Of a stretch of 64,000 nucleotides of DNA, positions 23,311 to 35,938 are shown piece after piece. The notes below the pieces were generated by a model. That model did no database searches, was not told the DNA's origin, and saw only the letters and a list, made by a program, of their open reading frames with translations. Every line of letters starts with the position of its first letter. The first letter of the stretch is position 1. The translations under genes were made by a program, and so were the position numbers. Origin of the DNA: Przewalskia tangutica (Eukaryota > Streptophyta > Magnoliopsida > Solanales > Solanaceae); assembly GCA_029844215.1 (NCBI GenBank), contig CM056729.1:2418001-2482000 (forward strand), read 5' to 3'.

Positions 23311-24455
23311 GAGTTTCAAGAGGACGTTGATATTACGTCGGTTGCATTTTTCTGTTGGTATTGTTGCTTACTGCGTTGCGGGCTGCATTTTTCTGTTTGG
23401 TATTGTTGGCTTATTATGTCACTGGCTGCGTTTTTCGGTTGGAATTATTGCTACTGTTTTTTAGCCATTCTGTTGGACTGATTTTCGGCCATTTTTGCTA
23501 CTGTTTTGGCCATATTATTGGACTGGTTTTGGCCATTTTGCTACTGTTATTCTGGGCCCATTGTTGCTGGACTGGTTTTAGGCTCTTTTTGCTGGTTAAT
23601 TGATAATAAACAAGATACTACACTTGAATGGCCGATGAAAAAGTTATCCGTCGATTTTTGAGGCCTCCACAGTTGCAAAGACGGAAAATAAAATAAATGA
23701 AGCTTTCTGGGCAAGGATGATTTCTTCCACTTACATCGGATAACCAACATGCGCTTGGCAAGGCGAATTCTCGCAGCCGCACTTGTTTAGGCTGTCCTAC
23801 TTTATATTTTTACATATCTGAGCCCTCCGTGTTTAAAACTATTACTGTTTTGGCGCGGATCCGAAGGTTTTATTTACTTTATTATTTTTAGCAATATTGG
23901 CCAATGAAGGAATCTCCGTCTGATTTCCAAGGCCTCCCCTGTACAAAAGACGGATTTATTTGCTTTGTTTGTTAATTTTTGCTATTATTTTAAAATTTAT
24001 GTATTCTATTACTAATACTTTTACTAAGTGTTTATGCAGGTATCCGAGATGCATTTCAAAAGAATGCCCTGAGTTTATTTTATGTCGTATCTAATTTCAT
24101 GTTTTATTATTTTGCATTGTATTTTATTTTAATTGTAAATTATGTAAAATGCTTAGAATAGGTAGAATAAAAAGAGCAATAAATAATTAACCTAGGTTTG
24201 AACGAACAACCGCAAGTTAGCGGATCTTAAAGGATGCCTAACCCCTTCCCTTTAGGATAATAAAGAACCCTGATCCAGAATCTCACTAATTTCGCAGACC
24301 ATTAAATGGAAGTCAATTGCAGTATTTTTATTGCAATAAACTAAGTGTCCTAATTCACTATAATAATTAGGTGGCGACTCCTTAAAATACATTTTAGGAA
24401 TCCAACCATGTAGCAGTAATCCCGTTTTCGACTCCGGTTGAAATGGGGCGTTACA

Positions 24456-25000
24456 AACTCCATATAAATAATGTCTCCAGATCTTCAAGGCATGAATCAC
24501 TGCTGCCAGCTCCAAGTCATGTGTGGGATAGTTCTTCTCATGCTTCCTAAGCTGTCGAGATGCATAAGTTATAACTCTATCGTGCTGCATCAGCACGCAC
24601 CCAAGCCCGACACCTGACGCGTCACAATAAACCACATATCCATCTAAACCCTCTGGAAGAGTAAGAACTGGGGCGATCGTCAATTTCTCCTTTAGCAACT
24701 GGAAACTTTCCTCACAAGTATCCGTCCACCGGAACATAGCCGCTTCGAGTCGGCTTAGTCAAAGCGTGAAATAGAAGCAAACTTCTCCACAAACCTCCGA
24801 TAATAACTCGCAAGGCCCAAAGTGCGCACTCCGCTGACGATGTAGTGGTCCGCCAAGTCTTGATCGCCTCAATTCGCCAGATCAACCCGAATACCATCTA
24901 CCCGATAACATGCCCTAAGAAAGCCACCGGCTAACTAACTCGCGACTTCGAGAACTTGGCATACAACTGCCGGTCTCGGAGGACTCCCAATACCGTCCTC
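24456..25000 (-). pseudogene. Tekay/del Gypsy reverse transcriptase end and RNase H
   Basis: Minus strand. LYAKFSK and AFLGHVIG (end of reverse transcriptase, broken by stops) come first, then LASYYRRFVE with shifts. The intact RNase H follows: an FRWTDTCEESFQLLKEKL phrase, YCDASGVGLGCVLMQ (with the first catalytic Asp), YASRQLRKHEKNYPTHDLEL and WRHYLYG. It continues at 22075. Gag, protease and most of the reverse transcriptase are gone; the 5' LTR lies only about 540 bp away. Confidence 0.88.
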
Positions 25001-25535
25001 AAATCTCGAACCATAGAACTCGGCGGTGACAACTCAGAAATCCGAATCAAGAACCGTCGCTTGGGTTGGTCGCCGCTCTGCCGGCGTTGCCACCTTGCGC
25101 CGGCCAAGAATCGACCGTTTCGTAATCTCTATACTCGGACCGATCGGGATCGAGGCTCCGATCGCGGTCTCGCAACCGCTCACGCCGAATTGCCGAGGCC
25201 GGGCGACGACGTGGAACTTCGCCGCCTAAACATCATCTCTCGTAAGGATCGGGCTGTGCCTCGTGACTCTCCGCGTCCCACTAGCGACTCACCGCTTTGC
25301 CCTTCGGGCCGCGGTTGCCTTGCGTGAGGCATAACCGATACATAAAGGAAAACATCGTAGGAGATTCAACCTATAACTCACTCTATTGCACGATCTTAGA
25401 GTGAAAGAATGAAACCAATCCTAAATGTCCCGCACTCCTCGATTATAGATGTGGTGCGCGACACACCGATAATCAAGACTCTACTAGACACGGTCGTGGA
25501 CACTTTCCGAGGACTAAGCGCTCGATACCACTTTT
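25001..25535 (-). mobile_element. Tekay-type leader region with primer-binding site
   Basis: On the minus strand TGGTATCGAGCG (25519-25530) follows the LTR end at 25536. This is the initiator-Met tRNA primer site with one A missing compared with the usual TGGTATCAGAGC. The rest is GC-rich with no frame recognised and may be degraded gag. Confidence 0.6.
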
Positions 25536-28033
25536 TGTCACAACCCGACCGGGCCGCGACTAGTACTCACCGGTACCTGTCGGTATACATCGAGAATAGC
25601 AAATGAATATACATAACACATAACTTATAAAAGGTAACATCACCGACACCGATAAAAGGTTGCCTTCCATAAAACATACTAATCAAAAGTATAGCAAGAC
25701 AACTTGTTCTTCATGTTCAACACATACGTGACCACGCACTTAAGGATAACAATCGTATGACGGGGCCCCGCCATACCCCTGAATGTACACAATACCTATA
25801 GCATCAGGGAGTAACCGTACCAACAAAACAAGCTTCCGGAGGGATGGAGCTTCTGACACCGGAACAGTGATCCTAAGAACGAGGATCCACAATCTGCTAA
25901 CCCTTACCGCGCATTGAACGCAAATTTCGAAGTGGTCAAGACACAATATGTACCAAGTATGTAAAGCTGGAAAATACTGTAATAATGATATCATAAGTCT
26001 AAAGTAAGCTGGAGTCATGGAAGACAATCAAAATACCTTTTACTGTGCCTTACTAACAATGAGAGTGACAAGTATATATATAATACTGCATAAAATAGGG
26101 GCCTCATGATCAAAACAGGGTACCTCGCCCGTAGTATCAATAATCACCCCTACTCCTGGGACTATTTCACCCGCATAGGTCCTGTGGACCCGCATGAGGT
26201 ACTCCTCGCATAGGTTGTACCCGCCCGCATGGGACTATTTCACCCGCATAAGCCCATAAGGACTCGCATGAGGTATTCCTCGCATCGTGGGTAGCAAATC
26301 CACGGAACAGGTGGTATAACGATCTTGGGGATTTACCCCTCAGATATACTCTTACCCTGAAGCAGATGGAATAACGATCTTGGGGACTTACCCCTCAGAT
26401 ATAATCTTACACTGAAGCAGATGGTATAACGATCTTGGGGACTTACCCCTCAGATATACTCTTACCCTAGCTCAAACTGCCCATAAAGTTGTCTTATAAA
26501 GTTGATTTATAAAGTTGTCTTCATAAATCAAATCATTTGTCCTTACTTGTCTTACTTAGAGTAAACCTCTTCTCATTAACCTTTTATAAAGCTAATAAAC
26601 CAACTTCCCATAAAGTTGTTATATTAACCCTACACTTTAGTAAAATCACACTTTTCCCCTAACCAAGGGACTTATACATTCTTAAAACGAAACAAGTCTT
26701 TATATACTTAAAACAAGTAAGAATACCAAATCTTGTACGTCTACCGTACTACATAGTTACATCTATTCATGCTCAAGAGATAGGAAAGCTCCACATACCT
26801 CTTCGGTCAATCCACTTGCTAAGTCCAACTACCGCAAGTAATATGTCAACCTATTATAACCATAATGCGTTTATTAACCTCTAATTTCAATGTAGAAATA
26901 ATCTAAGTTCAAAGCCCCTAATTCTATGGAAAATTGGGCAGCATTTCCTTTGTCTCTACATACTTTGCCACCTTTCTCAAGGCCGAATTCAACATCCAAA
27001 TGCCACATTTAAGGCTCAACAATCCAAACATATCAAAGGGTATTACACACCTAAACTTGGGTGTGTAAAATTCTGCCCCAAAAGGTACAACAATTCACTT
27101 AACAATTCTAAAGTAGTTTTTAGGCTACAACATGCTCATAATATCTTTTTAGCCAATTCTTTCATATCCAAACCACATTTCTTACATGTAAGGATTCTAA
27201 GTGCATTATTTACTACTACACGTCCATTCTTCTTCACATGCAACATTAATAACTAATCACAAGAGAAGAAATGTTACCTTAAAACTTTAGCCAAACTTAT
27301 TCCAACAACTTTGCTAGCCTCCTTTCCAAGAACACCACCACAATAACACCAACAAGCTAGCCACAAGCTTCCTTCTTGTTCTTAACTTTTCAGATTTTTC
27401 TTAGGCTTGAATTCCTCTTGGAATTTTAGAGAGAAGTGGGAGCTTAAGCTTAGAGAGAGAGAGGGATTTGAAAGATGACCAAGTCTTCAAGACTTGGTCA
27501 ATATAAGGCATGCAAGAAATCAGATGGGGGGGGGACACTTGTCACCCTCCCAAGGTCTTTTAAAAGAAAAATCTGATTTTTCCTAAGTTTTTCCGCCAGG
27601 ATCCCGCGCCGCCTTGCGGCCTAACGCGGCGCTGAACTCTGCGGACTCTCGGAACTTCCGTCGCGGCCTGCTGTCTGGCGCGCGGCTGTAACTCAGCGAC
27701 CCCTCGTATATCCGCGCCCTGCGCATCCGCGCCGCGCCCTCGCGCTTTGCACAAACGCATTTCTGTCCGTCTGCGCACTGAACTTGTAACTCCCATAACT
27801 TTCTACTCCGGCGTCCTATCGACGAACGGTTGGTTGCGTTGGAAACTAGACTCAACGAACTACGCCCTAGGACTTTGAAACACTTAGGAACTCTCAATGT
27901 ACCGGGTCATAACCCGCCTCAAAGTTGACTAAAACCCGTCCGGAACAATCCGTCAACCTATCCTTTGAAAATTTTAAGTCTTACATGCTTTCGTACGCTC
28001 TCATACGTAGGGTCAGAACTAAGGGGTATAACA
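25536..28033 (-). mobile_element. Tekay/del-type Gypsy element, 5' LTR (2498 bp)
   Basis: In element sense it starts TGTTATACCCC (at 28033) and ends GGGTTGTGACA (at 25536). The target duplication TGTAG follows at 28034-28038. It pairs with 11294-12909. Small deletions relative to the partner are frequent near CAG sites. A minisatellite sits at about 26305-26475 (three units). Confidence 0.9.
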
Positions 28034-31007
28034 TGTAGCCTGCACACAACATTTGGTCTGGACTCACATGAAAAACCCTCGGGTTGTTTTATATACACTT
28101 ACTCAATTAGATTAACATTTAGGAATACAGTTTTGACGTTCATCTGCCAAATGTCATAATCATAATGTGCAGCTATCGCAAGCAAAATCCGAATATACTT
28201 TATCTTAGCCACCAGTGAAAAGGTTTCATCATAATTCACACCAGGACGCTAAGTAAAACCTGTAGCCACTAGTCTAGCTTTATAAGTCTGAACCTTGTCA
28301 GATGCATCAATCTTCTTCTTGAAGACCCATTTGCATCCTATGGGTTTAACCCCATTTGGCAAATCAACCAAGTTCCACACCTGATTGATATACATAGATT
28401 CCATTTCGGATTTTATGGCTTCTTGCCATCTTTTCGAATCAATGTCTAGCATTGCTTCATTATAGGTTCTAGGCTCGTCATCATCTGGAATATCTAGCTC
28501 ATTTTGTGTTTCCACAAGTAGATTTAGTCTTTCCGGAGGACGATAAGATCTAGTAGACCTACAGAGTTGATTGTCTTGCGATTCGATTCTGAGATATGTT
28601 ACATTTGAGTAGGTTCTTGTGCGCTGGTCGATCCACCAACATTAGAGCTTTCAGAAATATCATTTTCATATCTTTCCTGAATGGAAGGAAATGCAACTGG
28701 TGCACTTGCTTCCAAGGTCTGTGCCGGAAGATCTTGCATTTCTGCATTACTCCTCGCAACACTCCCACTGGCTGAAGGGGGTATCCTAAATACCCAATAT
28801 TCGCCTAAAGCTCCCCTATAGAATTCAACCTCTATATTACTTTGTTCTTGAATTTTTCTTCAAGTTCTATCTCTGTGCAACTCTCATCCTTGTAGACATA
28901 TTTATCTTTAAGGAAAGTTGCGTTCCTAGAAACAAATATCTTATGTTCTCCAGGAAGATAGAAATAGTATCCCTTAGTTTCCTTTGGATACCCAACAATG
29001 TAACACTTCTCACTTTTAGAATCCAACTTATCAGTGATCAACTTCTTGGCATATGCAGGACACCCCCAGGGCCTCATGTGTCTAAGTGATGGCTTCTTGT
29101 CACACCATACCTCATATGATGTCTTTTCGACTGATTAAGATGGAACTCTGTTTAGAACATATATTGAGGCCAAAATAGTGGATCCCCAAAGGTATGTAGG
29201 AAGAGCTGAAAGACTCATCATGGAATGAACCATGTCAAGCAAGGTTCGGTTTCTCCTCTCGGCGACACCATTCATCTGTGGTGTTCCAGGATGTGTCCAT
29301 TCGGAATGAACTCCATGAAGCTTTAAGTAGTCAAGAAATTATTTGCTTAAGTATTCACCCCAATGATCAGATCGAAGAGTCTTGATACTCTTTGAGAGTT
29401 ATTTCTCAACTTCACACTTAAACTTCTCAAAAGCCTCGGATTTGTGTCTCTTAAGATACACATATCCAAACCTTGATAAGTCGTCTGTGAAAGTGATGAA
29501 GTAAGAGAAACCCTCTCTAGCTTTAGTCGAAAATGGTCCACATACGTCCGTATGTACCAACTCAAGCACCTCCATGACACGGATCCCCTTTCAAGAAAGA
29601 TGTTTAATGATCATCTTACCTTTCAAACAGGATTCACAGTTACCATAAGATTGTAAGTCAAATGGTTCGAGGTAATTTAATTTCCTCAACCGTTCTATTC
29701 TTGTTTGATTGATATGACCAAGTCTGCAATGCCACAAGTAGGTAGAATTTCTTTCATTTAACTTAGCTCTTTTATTTTGTACATTGAAAATCTCTTTAAT
29801 TTCAATGATGTACATACCTTATCCACTAGAGGTAGAAGCATCATGTGTTCTTCCTCCTAGTGCAGCGCAGTTCTTTCTTTCAATGCCCTTCCTATTATAG
29901 TTAGGCATACATCCTTGGCCGGAATCACATTTTCTTCTTCACACCTCCCTTAGGCTTCATAGCTGAGGGCGCAGTGACTGCATTGCCCTTCTTCTTCTGA
30001 CATTGCTTACCTTTCGGCTTGGGCCGGCTAGAGGATCTCATCTTAAGCATAACTTTGCTCTTGGAAATTTGAAGATTCAAAGGTTTTTAAAATGTCATGT
30101 AGTTCCGGCAGAGGGTGGAAGCGACGTTACTACGCAGCCTTATGCCAATCGAGGTCAGCCTTTCTATCAGCCTTATCATCTTCAACACATGCTGAGACAC
30201 TTGGCTCCCTTCACTTAGCTTACACTTGAAGAGTTCTATTAACACCTCAATTTCAAAGTTTGGAATTGAGAGTCATAGAGATTCTTCAAATGTTCGAGCA
30301 TCTCGTTAGGGACCATGTTTTCATGTTGTCTCTGTAGTTTCACTGACATGGAAGACAGCATGACGCATCATGCCGAAGTGGCATCATCTAGGTTCTTATG
30401 GTAGGCTACCTTATCAAATGTGGCATATTTTGTAGAATCATCAACAGGCACTGTGGGGAATAATTTGTCCAATATGTATTTTATCTTTTCTTGCTTTTAG
30501 GACAATTCTTAGATTTCCTTAGCCAGTCTAGATAGTTCGGTCTGGTGAGTTTGTTCATTTCAACGATAGATTCGATATTTTGAAGTTTATTTTGAAGATA
30601 TAGATAGACTCAGGAAAATGCAATCAACATTACTTCTCCTAATTTATACACATTCATTATAGACTAATTTAACATGGCCTTTTGTTTAATTAGCTCCCAC
30701 TATTTTGCATACTTCTACGACCCCAAGGTAGAAAACAGATCTAAATCAATATAAATGTCATAATGGGCCAAGATCCAAACATATGCTATATCCGTGTTTG
30801 CTTTGGCTGATAACTTCAATAGCACACTTTGGTAGGTCCTCAACCAATTGTAAAACAACTCTACAACTCTTGGTTTGATTAAATATCTTTCATTTTAATC
30901 TTACGTCTTTAGACTAGTCCGACACTTTGGCGCCAAGATTCATCTAAACAAGTCAACCCCATTACACGACTGCGTTTAAATGCCTAAGTAAATTTAGTCT
31001 TTGCAAG
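28034..31007 (-). pseudogene. Copia A gag-pol, main fragment
   Basis: Minus strand, 5' to 3' from 31007: gag (about 31000-29850), the integrase zinc-binding region with YLWHCRLGHINQTRIERL and CESCLKGKM (29591-29815), the integrase core with several stops (about 29100-29590; AERRNRT-like phrase near 29250), the post-core region (28832-29077), then the reverse transcriptase start with WKWVFK-type and ARLVATGFT phrases (28249-28515). The remaining reverse transcriptase is at 10747-11293. Frameshifts and stops are numerous. The gag end is split by the Athila-like insertion at 31008. It would have encoded a self-contained retrotransposition polyprotein; it cannot now. Confidence 0.88.
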
Positions 31008-32396
31008 TGATCGGTGTATTTTATATACACCTTTTGAGTCTGTTTTAGTTAGTCTTTTGTCCCATTTTGCACATATAAATGTCGTATTAGGATAGTTTTT
31101 CTTTCTATTGAGTCAAAGTGGTTGAAATGGCCAAATGGCGGAAAAGGAGCAAAAGAGGCAAAAGAGAGTACTAGAGTGAAAGCGGAGAAAGTGGCAAACG
31201 AGGCTGAAATCCGGACTGCGCCACTCGCCTCGAAGCGAGGCGGCGCGCTATTATTCGTGAAGTGCAGAAGATCCAGCGCGCCTCGAAGACTGAACAGGCC
31301 GCGCGCTAAACATCCGAGAAGCCACAGAGTGCAGGCCATGCGCTCGCAGCCAGATATCGGGCCGCGCGCCAAAACACCCGGTATTGCAGAACTTTAGCGC
31401 GCGCGCCGACAGCAGGCGCTGGCCGACGCGGAAAAATTAGGTCTTTTGACGGATTTTTGGGCCAGGCCTGCAGGGAAAAGAAGGGAGACGTTTTTAACCT
31501 ATAAAAGGAGAACCCTAGGCAGTTTTCAAGGGTTCCCCTTTCTTGCACAACTCAAGATTCTTGACTTGGAGATTGGACACCATTAGCTTAGTAATTTCTT
31601 TTCCCTTTCCTTTGTTTATTTCAGTTTTTGCATGATGAACTTTGAATTAGTTCTTGTCATATTCATGGCTAGGAACTAATTCTCTTATAGGGCTTTCTAT
31701 GTTGAATTTCTTGAACCTTATGTTATAACTTAATGCATGCTTATGGTTATTATTCTTATTGAGAGATCTATCCAATAATTGAGTTGAATTCTTGGTAGCT
31801 AATTGACAACTAGTTATCACTATATGATTTCTAATCAGATTCTGAAAAGGAGGGATTGTGAATATGCTGTAAGTTGGGTAGACGGTCTCGAGTTGGGGAT
31901 GAAAATACCTCAATTAGATTTGTAGCGTTGATGAGAGGCTTAACAACCCTAATTTTGCGCATTGTGCGTGGCCAACTAGGTTTTTGTGCTTAATCCTCCT
32001 ATAGAGTTACCCTTATCGTGAAAGTTAGGTAAGGAACAATACTGGGTTGAGTGTTTATATAACCTAACGGAGTATAAAACGATTTCAGAACTCCGCTTTC
32101 TCCAAAAGAAGAACACCATAAGTAATGCATTAGTAAGTAACATAAGCGGATAGTAAGGATACATAGAAGCCCTATTCTCATCACATCTGAATTAAATCGT
32201 TATAATTAATTAGCTTTTATAACTCTTAGTCACAAACAACCAATCAAATATTAATTCACCAAATAGATACTAGAAAATAGATAACTGGTACTTGAACCCT
32301 AATCCCAGAGGACGATATTCGGTCTTACCTAAGACTATACTACTTGATACGATAACGTGCACTTGCGTTTAAAGTGTGTGCATAAATCGCGCATCA
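31008..32396 (+). repeat. 5' LTR of the Athila-like element
   Basis: 1389 bp, TGATCGG...GCGCATCA. The terminal GGTGTAT and ATACACC form a 7-bp stem around TTTAT. A TATAAAA box is at 31500-31506, with CAAGGGTTCC downstream. A GC-rich CGCGC-rich block (31195-31440) lies upstream of the TATA box and differs much more from the 3' LTR than the rest does. Confidence 0.93.
31500..31506 (+). promoter_or_regulatory. LTR promoter TATA box
   Basis: TATAAAA, conserved in all three LTR copies (also 38780-38786, and 61726-61732 on the minus strand). Confidence 0.65.
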
Positions 32397-32402
32397 AGTT
32401 TT

Positions 32403-32420
32403 TGGCGCCGTTGCCGGGGA
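32403..32420 (+). promoter_or_regulatory. Primer-binding site, tRNA-Asp type
   Basis: TGGCGCCGTTGCCGGGGA, 6 bases after the LTR end, is the primer site typical of Athila/Tat Gypsy elements and complementary to the tRNA-Asp 3' end. Confidence 0.85.
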
Positions 32421-32569
32421 TTAGGCAATAGTTCAATATCAAATTATCTATTTTTAATTTCTAATTTGGATTTAATTTTTCATTTTTTTTTTATTTATTT
32501 TTAGTTTCTACGAAAATCAGGGTGCCGTGATTCTTTGTTTGTTTTTGATCTTTCTCAGGATATCAGTTT

Positions 32570-34490
32570 ATGCGAAGGAGAAGAGGAGCTGACACTCTTG
32601 TTCCCTTCAATCCGGAAATTGAGAAAGCCTGCAAACAGAACAGAAAGAATCAGCGAATTGCAACGTTGATAGAAATGGACGGTGCTCCCAACAATAACAG
32701 GATGAGAGAAGGGTTAGGTGAAAATCAACTTAACCCAGGAGATCCTCAGCAAGTGCCAATAGATATGGAGGACAGGGTTCGAATCCACGAGAAAGAAGTG
32801 CAGGAGATTATGTGCTACCAAGAGTGAATGGAGCACGATTGCATTAGGCTCCCTACACAGAGCCAACAATTTCGAAATAAAACCAGCGATTCTGAGCATG
32901 GTGCAGCACACAGTGCAGTTCGGAGGACTGCCATCGGAGGATCCACATATGCACATAGCAAATTTCTTGGAGCTATGTGCCACTTTCAGATATAACGGCG
33001 TTACTGATGATGCCGTCAGATTGAGGCTCTTTCCCTTCTCACTCAGGGATAGAGCAAAAGTATGGTTGAATTCCCTGCCAGCTGATTCGATATTTACATG
33101 GCACGAAATGGCACGAAATTCCTAGCCAAGTTCTTTCCACCGTAAGCAAAGAAAATTAAGAGGAGTTGAATAACTTCTATCAGTGATGGAGAGTCCTTAT
33201 GAAGCATGGGAGAGATTCAGGATCTACAGAGGAAGTGTCCACACCATTGCATTGAGTTGTGGAACTTGGTTCATATTTTCTACAACGGCAAAGACAACCG
33301 TAACCATCATAGATGCAACGCAGTGGGCATTCATGAGGAAAACAGACCACGACGCCCACGAGTTATTAGAAGATATGGCCACTTACAACCATGTCATCAA
33401 GAGAGGCAACCAGGTGGGAGAAGAAGCGTGGGTCCATGAAGTAGATGCTATCTTTGCTTTGAACGCAAGTGGCTCTTCTAGCGAAACAATTGCAGAACAT
33501 ACCGTGTCGCGAAATGCCGCAATCGCTAAAATCATGAGATATGCGGCCCACATACATTTGATAGGTGTCCTTCGGATCCCAACAACATCCCAATGGAACA
33601 GCAGAGTGTCAGCGAGGTAACTACCAGAGGCAACAGAACAACCCTACTCAAATACTTATAATCCGGGTGGAGGAATCACCCAAACTTCTCATGGAAAGGA
33701 GATCGGGGCAAGAAAATCGCATCGGGCCAGCAGAATCCGCAGTGGCCAGTAACCAATATCGTGGCGCAGAATCGGTATAGGGCCGATGCGTAACCAGCAT
33801 GCAGAATCAACACTCTTCACTCAAGCCCCCACTCAGCATTTCGATGCACCAGTGTCGCAAGAAAAACCGGATGAGCTTAAAGCGCATGACAAAGACTTCG
33901 CAACGCCTGTGACGCAGCTTTATAACAGAATCTAGATCCTCGCTCGTAAACTTGGAAACACAGACAATAGCAAAGCGAGTAAACATCGGGCCACGGGACA
34001 TTGCCAAGCAATACCGAGGTAAATCAGAGGAGCAATGTAAGGCGATGCGGTTGAAGTTGGAAAACAATTGGAGCAACAAATTACCACCAATAGTTGAGAG
34101 GGAAGCGAGTTAGAAAACGATAAGGTGGTGAACCTAGCCGATGATAGAAAACTCCTGAGAAGGAGTATACGAAAGATTCCTTTCCCAGAGATTACAAAGG
34201 AAGGCGGTCGATAAACAATTTTCCAAATTCTTGAGGTATTCAGAAGTTGCACATCAACATACCGCTTATAGAGGCTTTGGAGCAGATGCCATCTTACTTC
34301 AAGTTCATGAAAGAAATCTTGGGAAAAGAGGAACCGGCCGAATATGAGATAGTAGCACTAACGGAAGAGTGTAGTGCTATCTTACAAAAGAAATTGCCAC
34401 CAAAGCTAAAGGACTGGAAGCTTTACACTACCATGCACAAGTGGCGGGGTGACTGCAACAGAGCCTTGTGTGATCTGGGGCGAGTATAAA
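32570..34490 (+). pseudogene. Athila-like gag remnant
   Basis: Starts at 32570 with a basic N-terminus (MRRRRGAD). The gag core is in another frame at 32898-33125 (FGGLPSEDPHMHIANFLEL and LFPFSLRDRAKVWLNSLP phrases). A zinc-knuckle-like CGPHTFDRCPSDP is readable near 33545-33590 in a third frame. At least three frame changes and several stops show that it is dead in this sequence, although some breaks may be consensus errors. Confidence 0.82.
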
Positions 34491-35020
34491 TTTGATGCCT
34501 ATCGCTTTCAAAAGATGGAGTTAGGAGAAGCAAACCCACCACTGTGAGTCTGCAACTAGCCGACAGGACAGTGGTTCATCCACGAGGGAAGATCGAGGAT
34601 GTGATTGTGAAGGTAGGAAAATTTTTCTTTCCTGCAGATTTCCTCATTCTGGATATGGAAGAAGATGCAGAAATCCCGATCATATTGGGGAGGCCATTTC
34701 TAGCAACGCGAGCCTTGATTGACGTTGAAAGAGGAGAGCTAACGCTAAGAGTGGAGAACGAAGAGATGGTGTTTAAAGTCTTTAAACACGTCATTGAGCC
34801 AAGAACTGTAAGTGGGTGTTTTGCAATCAACACCACCAAACCCCCATGCGAGCCATTGCAATGCAACCAAAGAGTGATGAGCCCAAGAAAACAAGCATGG
34901 TTTGCTGAGATGACACTAAATGAGGTAATTGTTCCGGAACTCCCTACTACCGATAATGCTAAAAAGAAAAGGAGAAAAAGGAAACGCCAAATGTGGCGAA
35001 ATGGATCGTTGGGGACTTAA
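34460..35020 (+). pseudogene. Athila-like aspartic protease remnant
   Basis: The catalytic DLG motif is seen near 34473 (ALCDLG) and is followed at once by a frame break. The rest is open from 34544 to 35020 (158 aa), with the phrases VSLQLADRTVVHPRGKIED, FLILDME and IPIILGRPFLATR that mark the second half of Athila-type proteases. It ends in a Lys/Arg-rich stretch. No reverse transcriptase follows. Confidence 0.8.
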
Positions 35021-35938
35021 TCCACCCCAGGGCTAGTAAGTCTAAGGAACTTGCGTCCGGCTAAAAGACGTTAAAGACAGCGCTTGTTGGGAGGCAACCC
35101 AATGTTTTCAATTATGTTAGTTGAATTTCTGTCGTTATTTTATTTTAATTTGTCTAAGAACAGTCACCAGATTGGATCTTGTTGTTGTGTGATTGACAGG
35201 TACAAGAAATTAAACCGGGGGACGGAACAAACTGAAGAAAAGCAAGGATTTCCAGAGAAGCGGGTAGCCATGGCCGTGAGCAGGCGCGCGCAAAAGATCT
35301 GAACAGCTCGGAAGTTTAAGAGCCGCCAGCGAGCAGGCCGCGCAGAATTCCGAAAAGTTGGCGAGTTTAGCCGCGCGCCAGAGCAGGCCGCGCGCAAAAA
35401 TCCCGGGCGAGCGCAGATGATTAGCCGCGGCTAAAAGCAGCTGCACAAGCCGGGAATCGAAAATTTAAAACGCCCAAAAATCAGATTTTCCCCAATTCCA
35501 ACTTCCAAAACCTAACCTTCCCTCTCCAAAAACCCACGAAATTCCAGAAATTTGCCCACAAAACCTCCACAAATCCAACCCAACCACAACCTAAGCTCTT
35601 AAATTCCCAAAAACCCTCAACTATCTCAAACAACAAAGCCCCATTCCATAGCCTCAACCCACCAATTGAAACAAGAACAAGCTTGAGTCTTCTCATCAAA
35701 AGGTAATCCCTATCTTTGTTCTTGAATCCTTTCACTGAAGTCATAGGAGGTAGTAGTTGGGAAGAGTATTGTAGTTGGAGTAGTTTGGGTACTGAAAAGT
35801 TGGTTGTAAAGTTGGAGAAAAGAGTAGAAAAAGAGGTTGTGGGCATTGTTGAAGTTTGGGGGTGTTGTCGCTGCTAGTTGTTGAGTGTATAGGAGACATT
35901 GTGCCACAAAAATTAGAAGCTGCAGATTTTGTTTATAA
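35021..35938 (+). other. Post-pol spacer of the Athila-like element
   Basis: Contains GCGCTTGTTGGGAGGCAACC (35080-35099), a phrase that normally follows pol in Athila-type elements. Its position directly after the protease marks where pol was deleted. The antisense strand has an open frame (35481-35846) without a known domain. Confidence 0.6.

Larger units (their letters stand above)
22076..24455 (+). mobile_element. Solo LTR of an Ogre/Tat-like Gypsy element
   Basis: Starts TGTTGACAGTC, ends GGCGTTACA and is flanked by a perfect 5-bp target duplication AACTC (22071-22075 and 24456-24460). It interrupts one continuous RNase H frame. There is no internal coding region, so it is best read as a solo LTR left by recombination between the two LTRs. 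It contains the AACCGCAAGTTAGCGGATC and GGTGGCGACTCC blocks also seen at 9072 and 9232. Confidence 0.9.

Noticed and set aside
35481..35846. A 121-codon minus-strand frame in the Athila-like element
   Set aside because: Antisense to the spacer, no domain, and not seen in a conserved position elsewhere.
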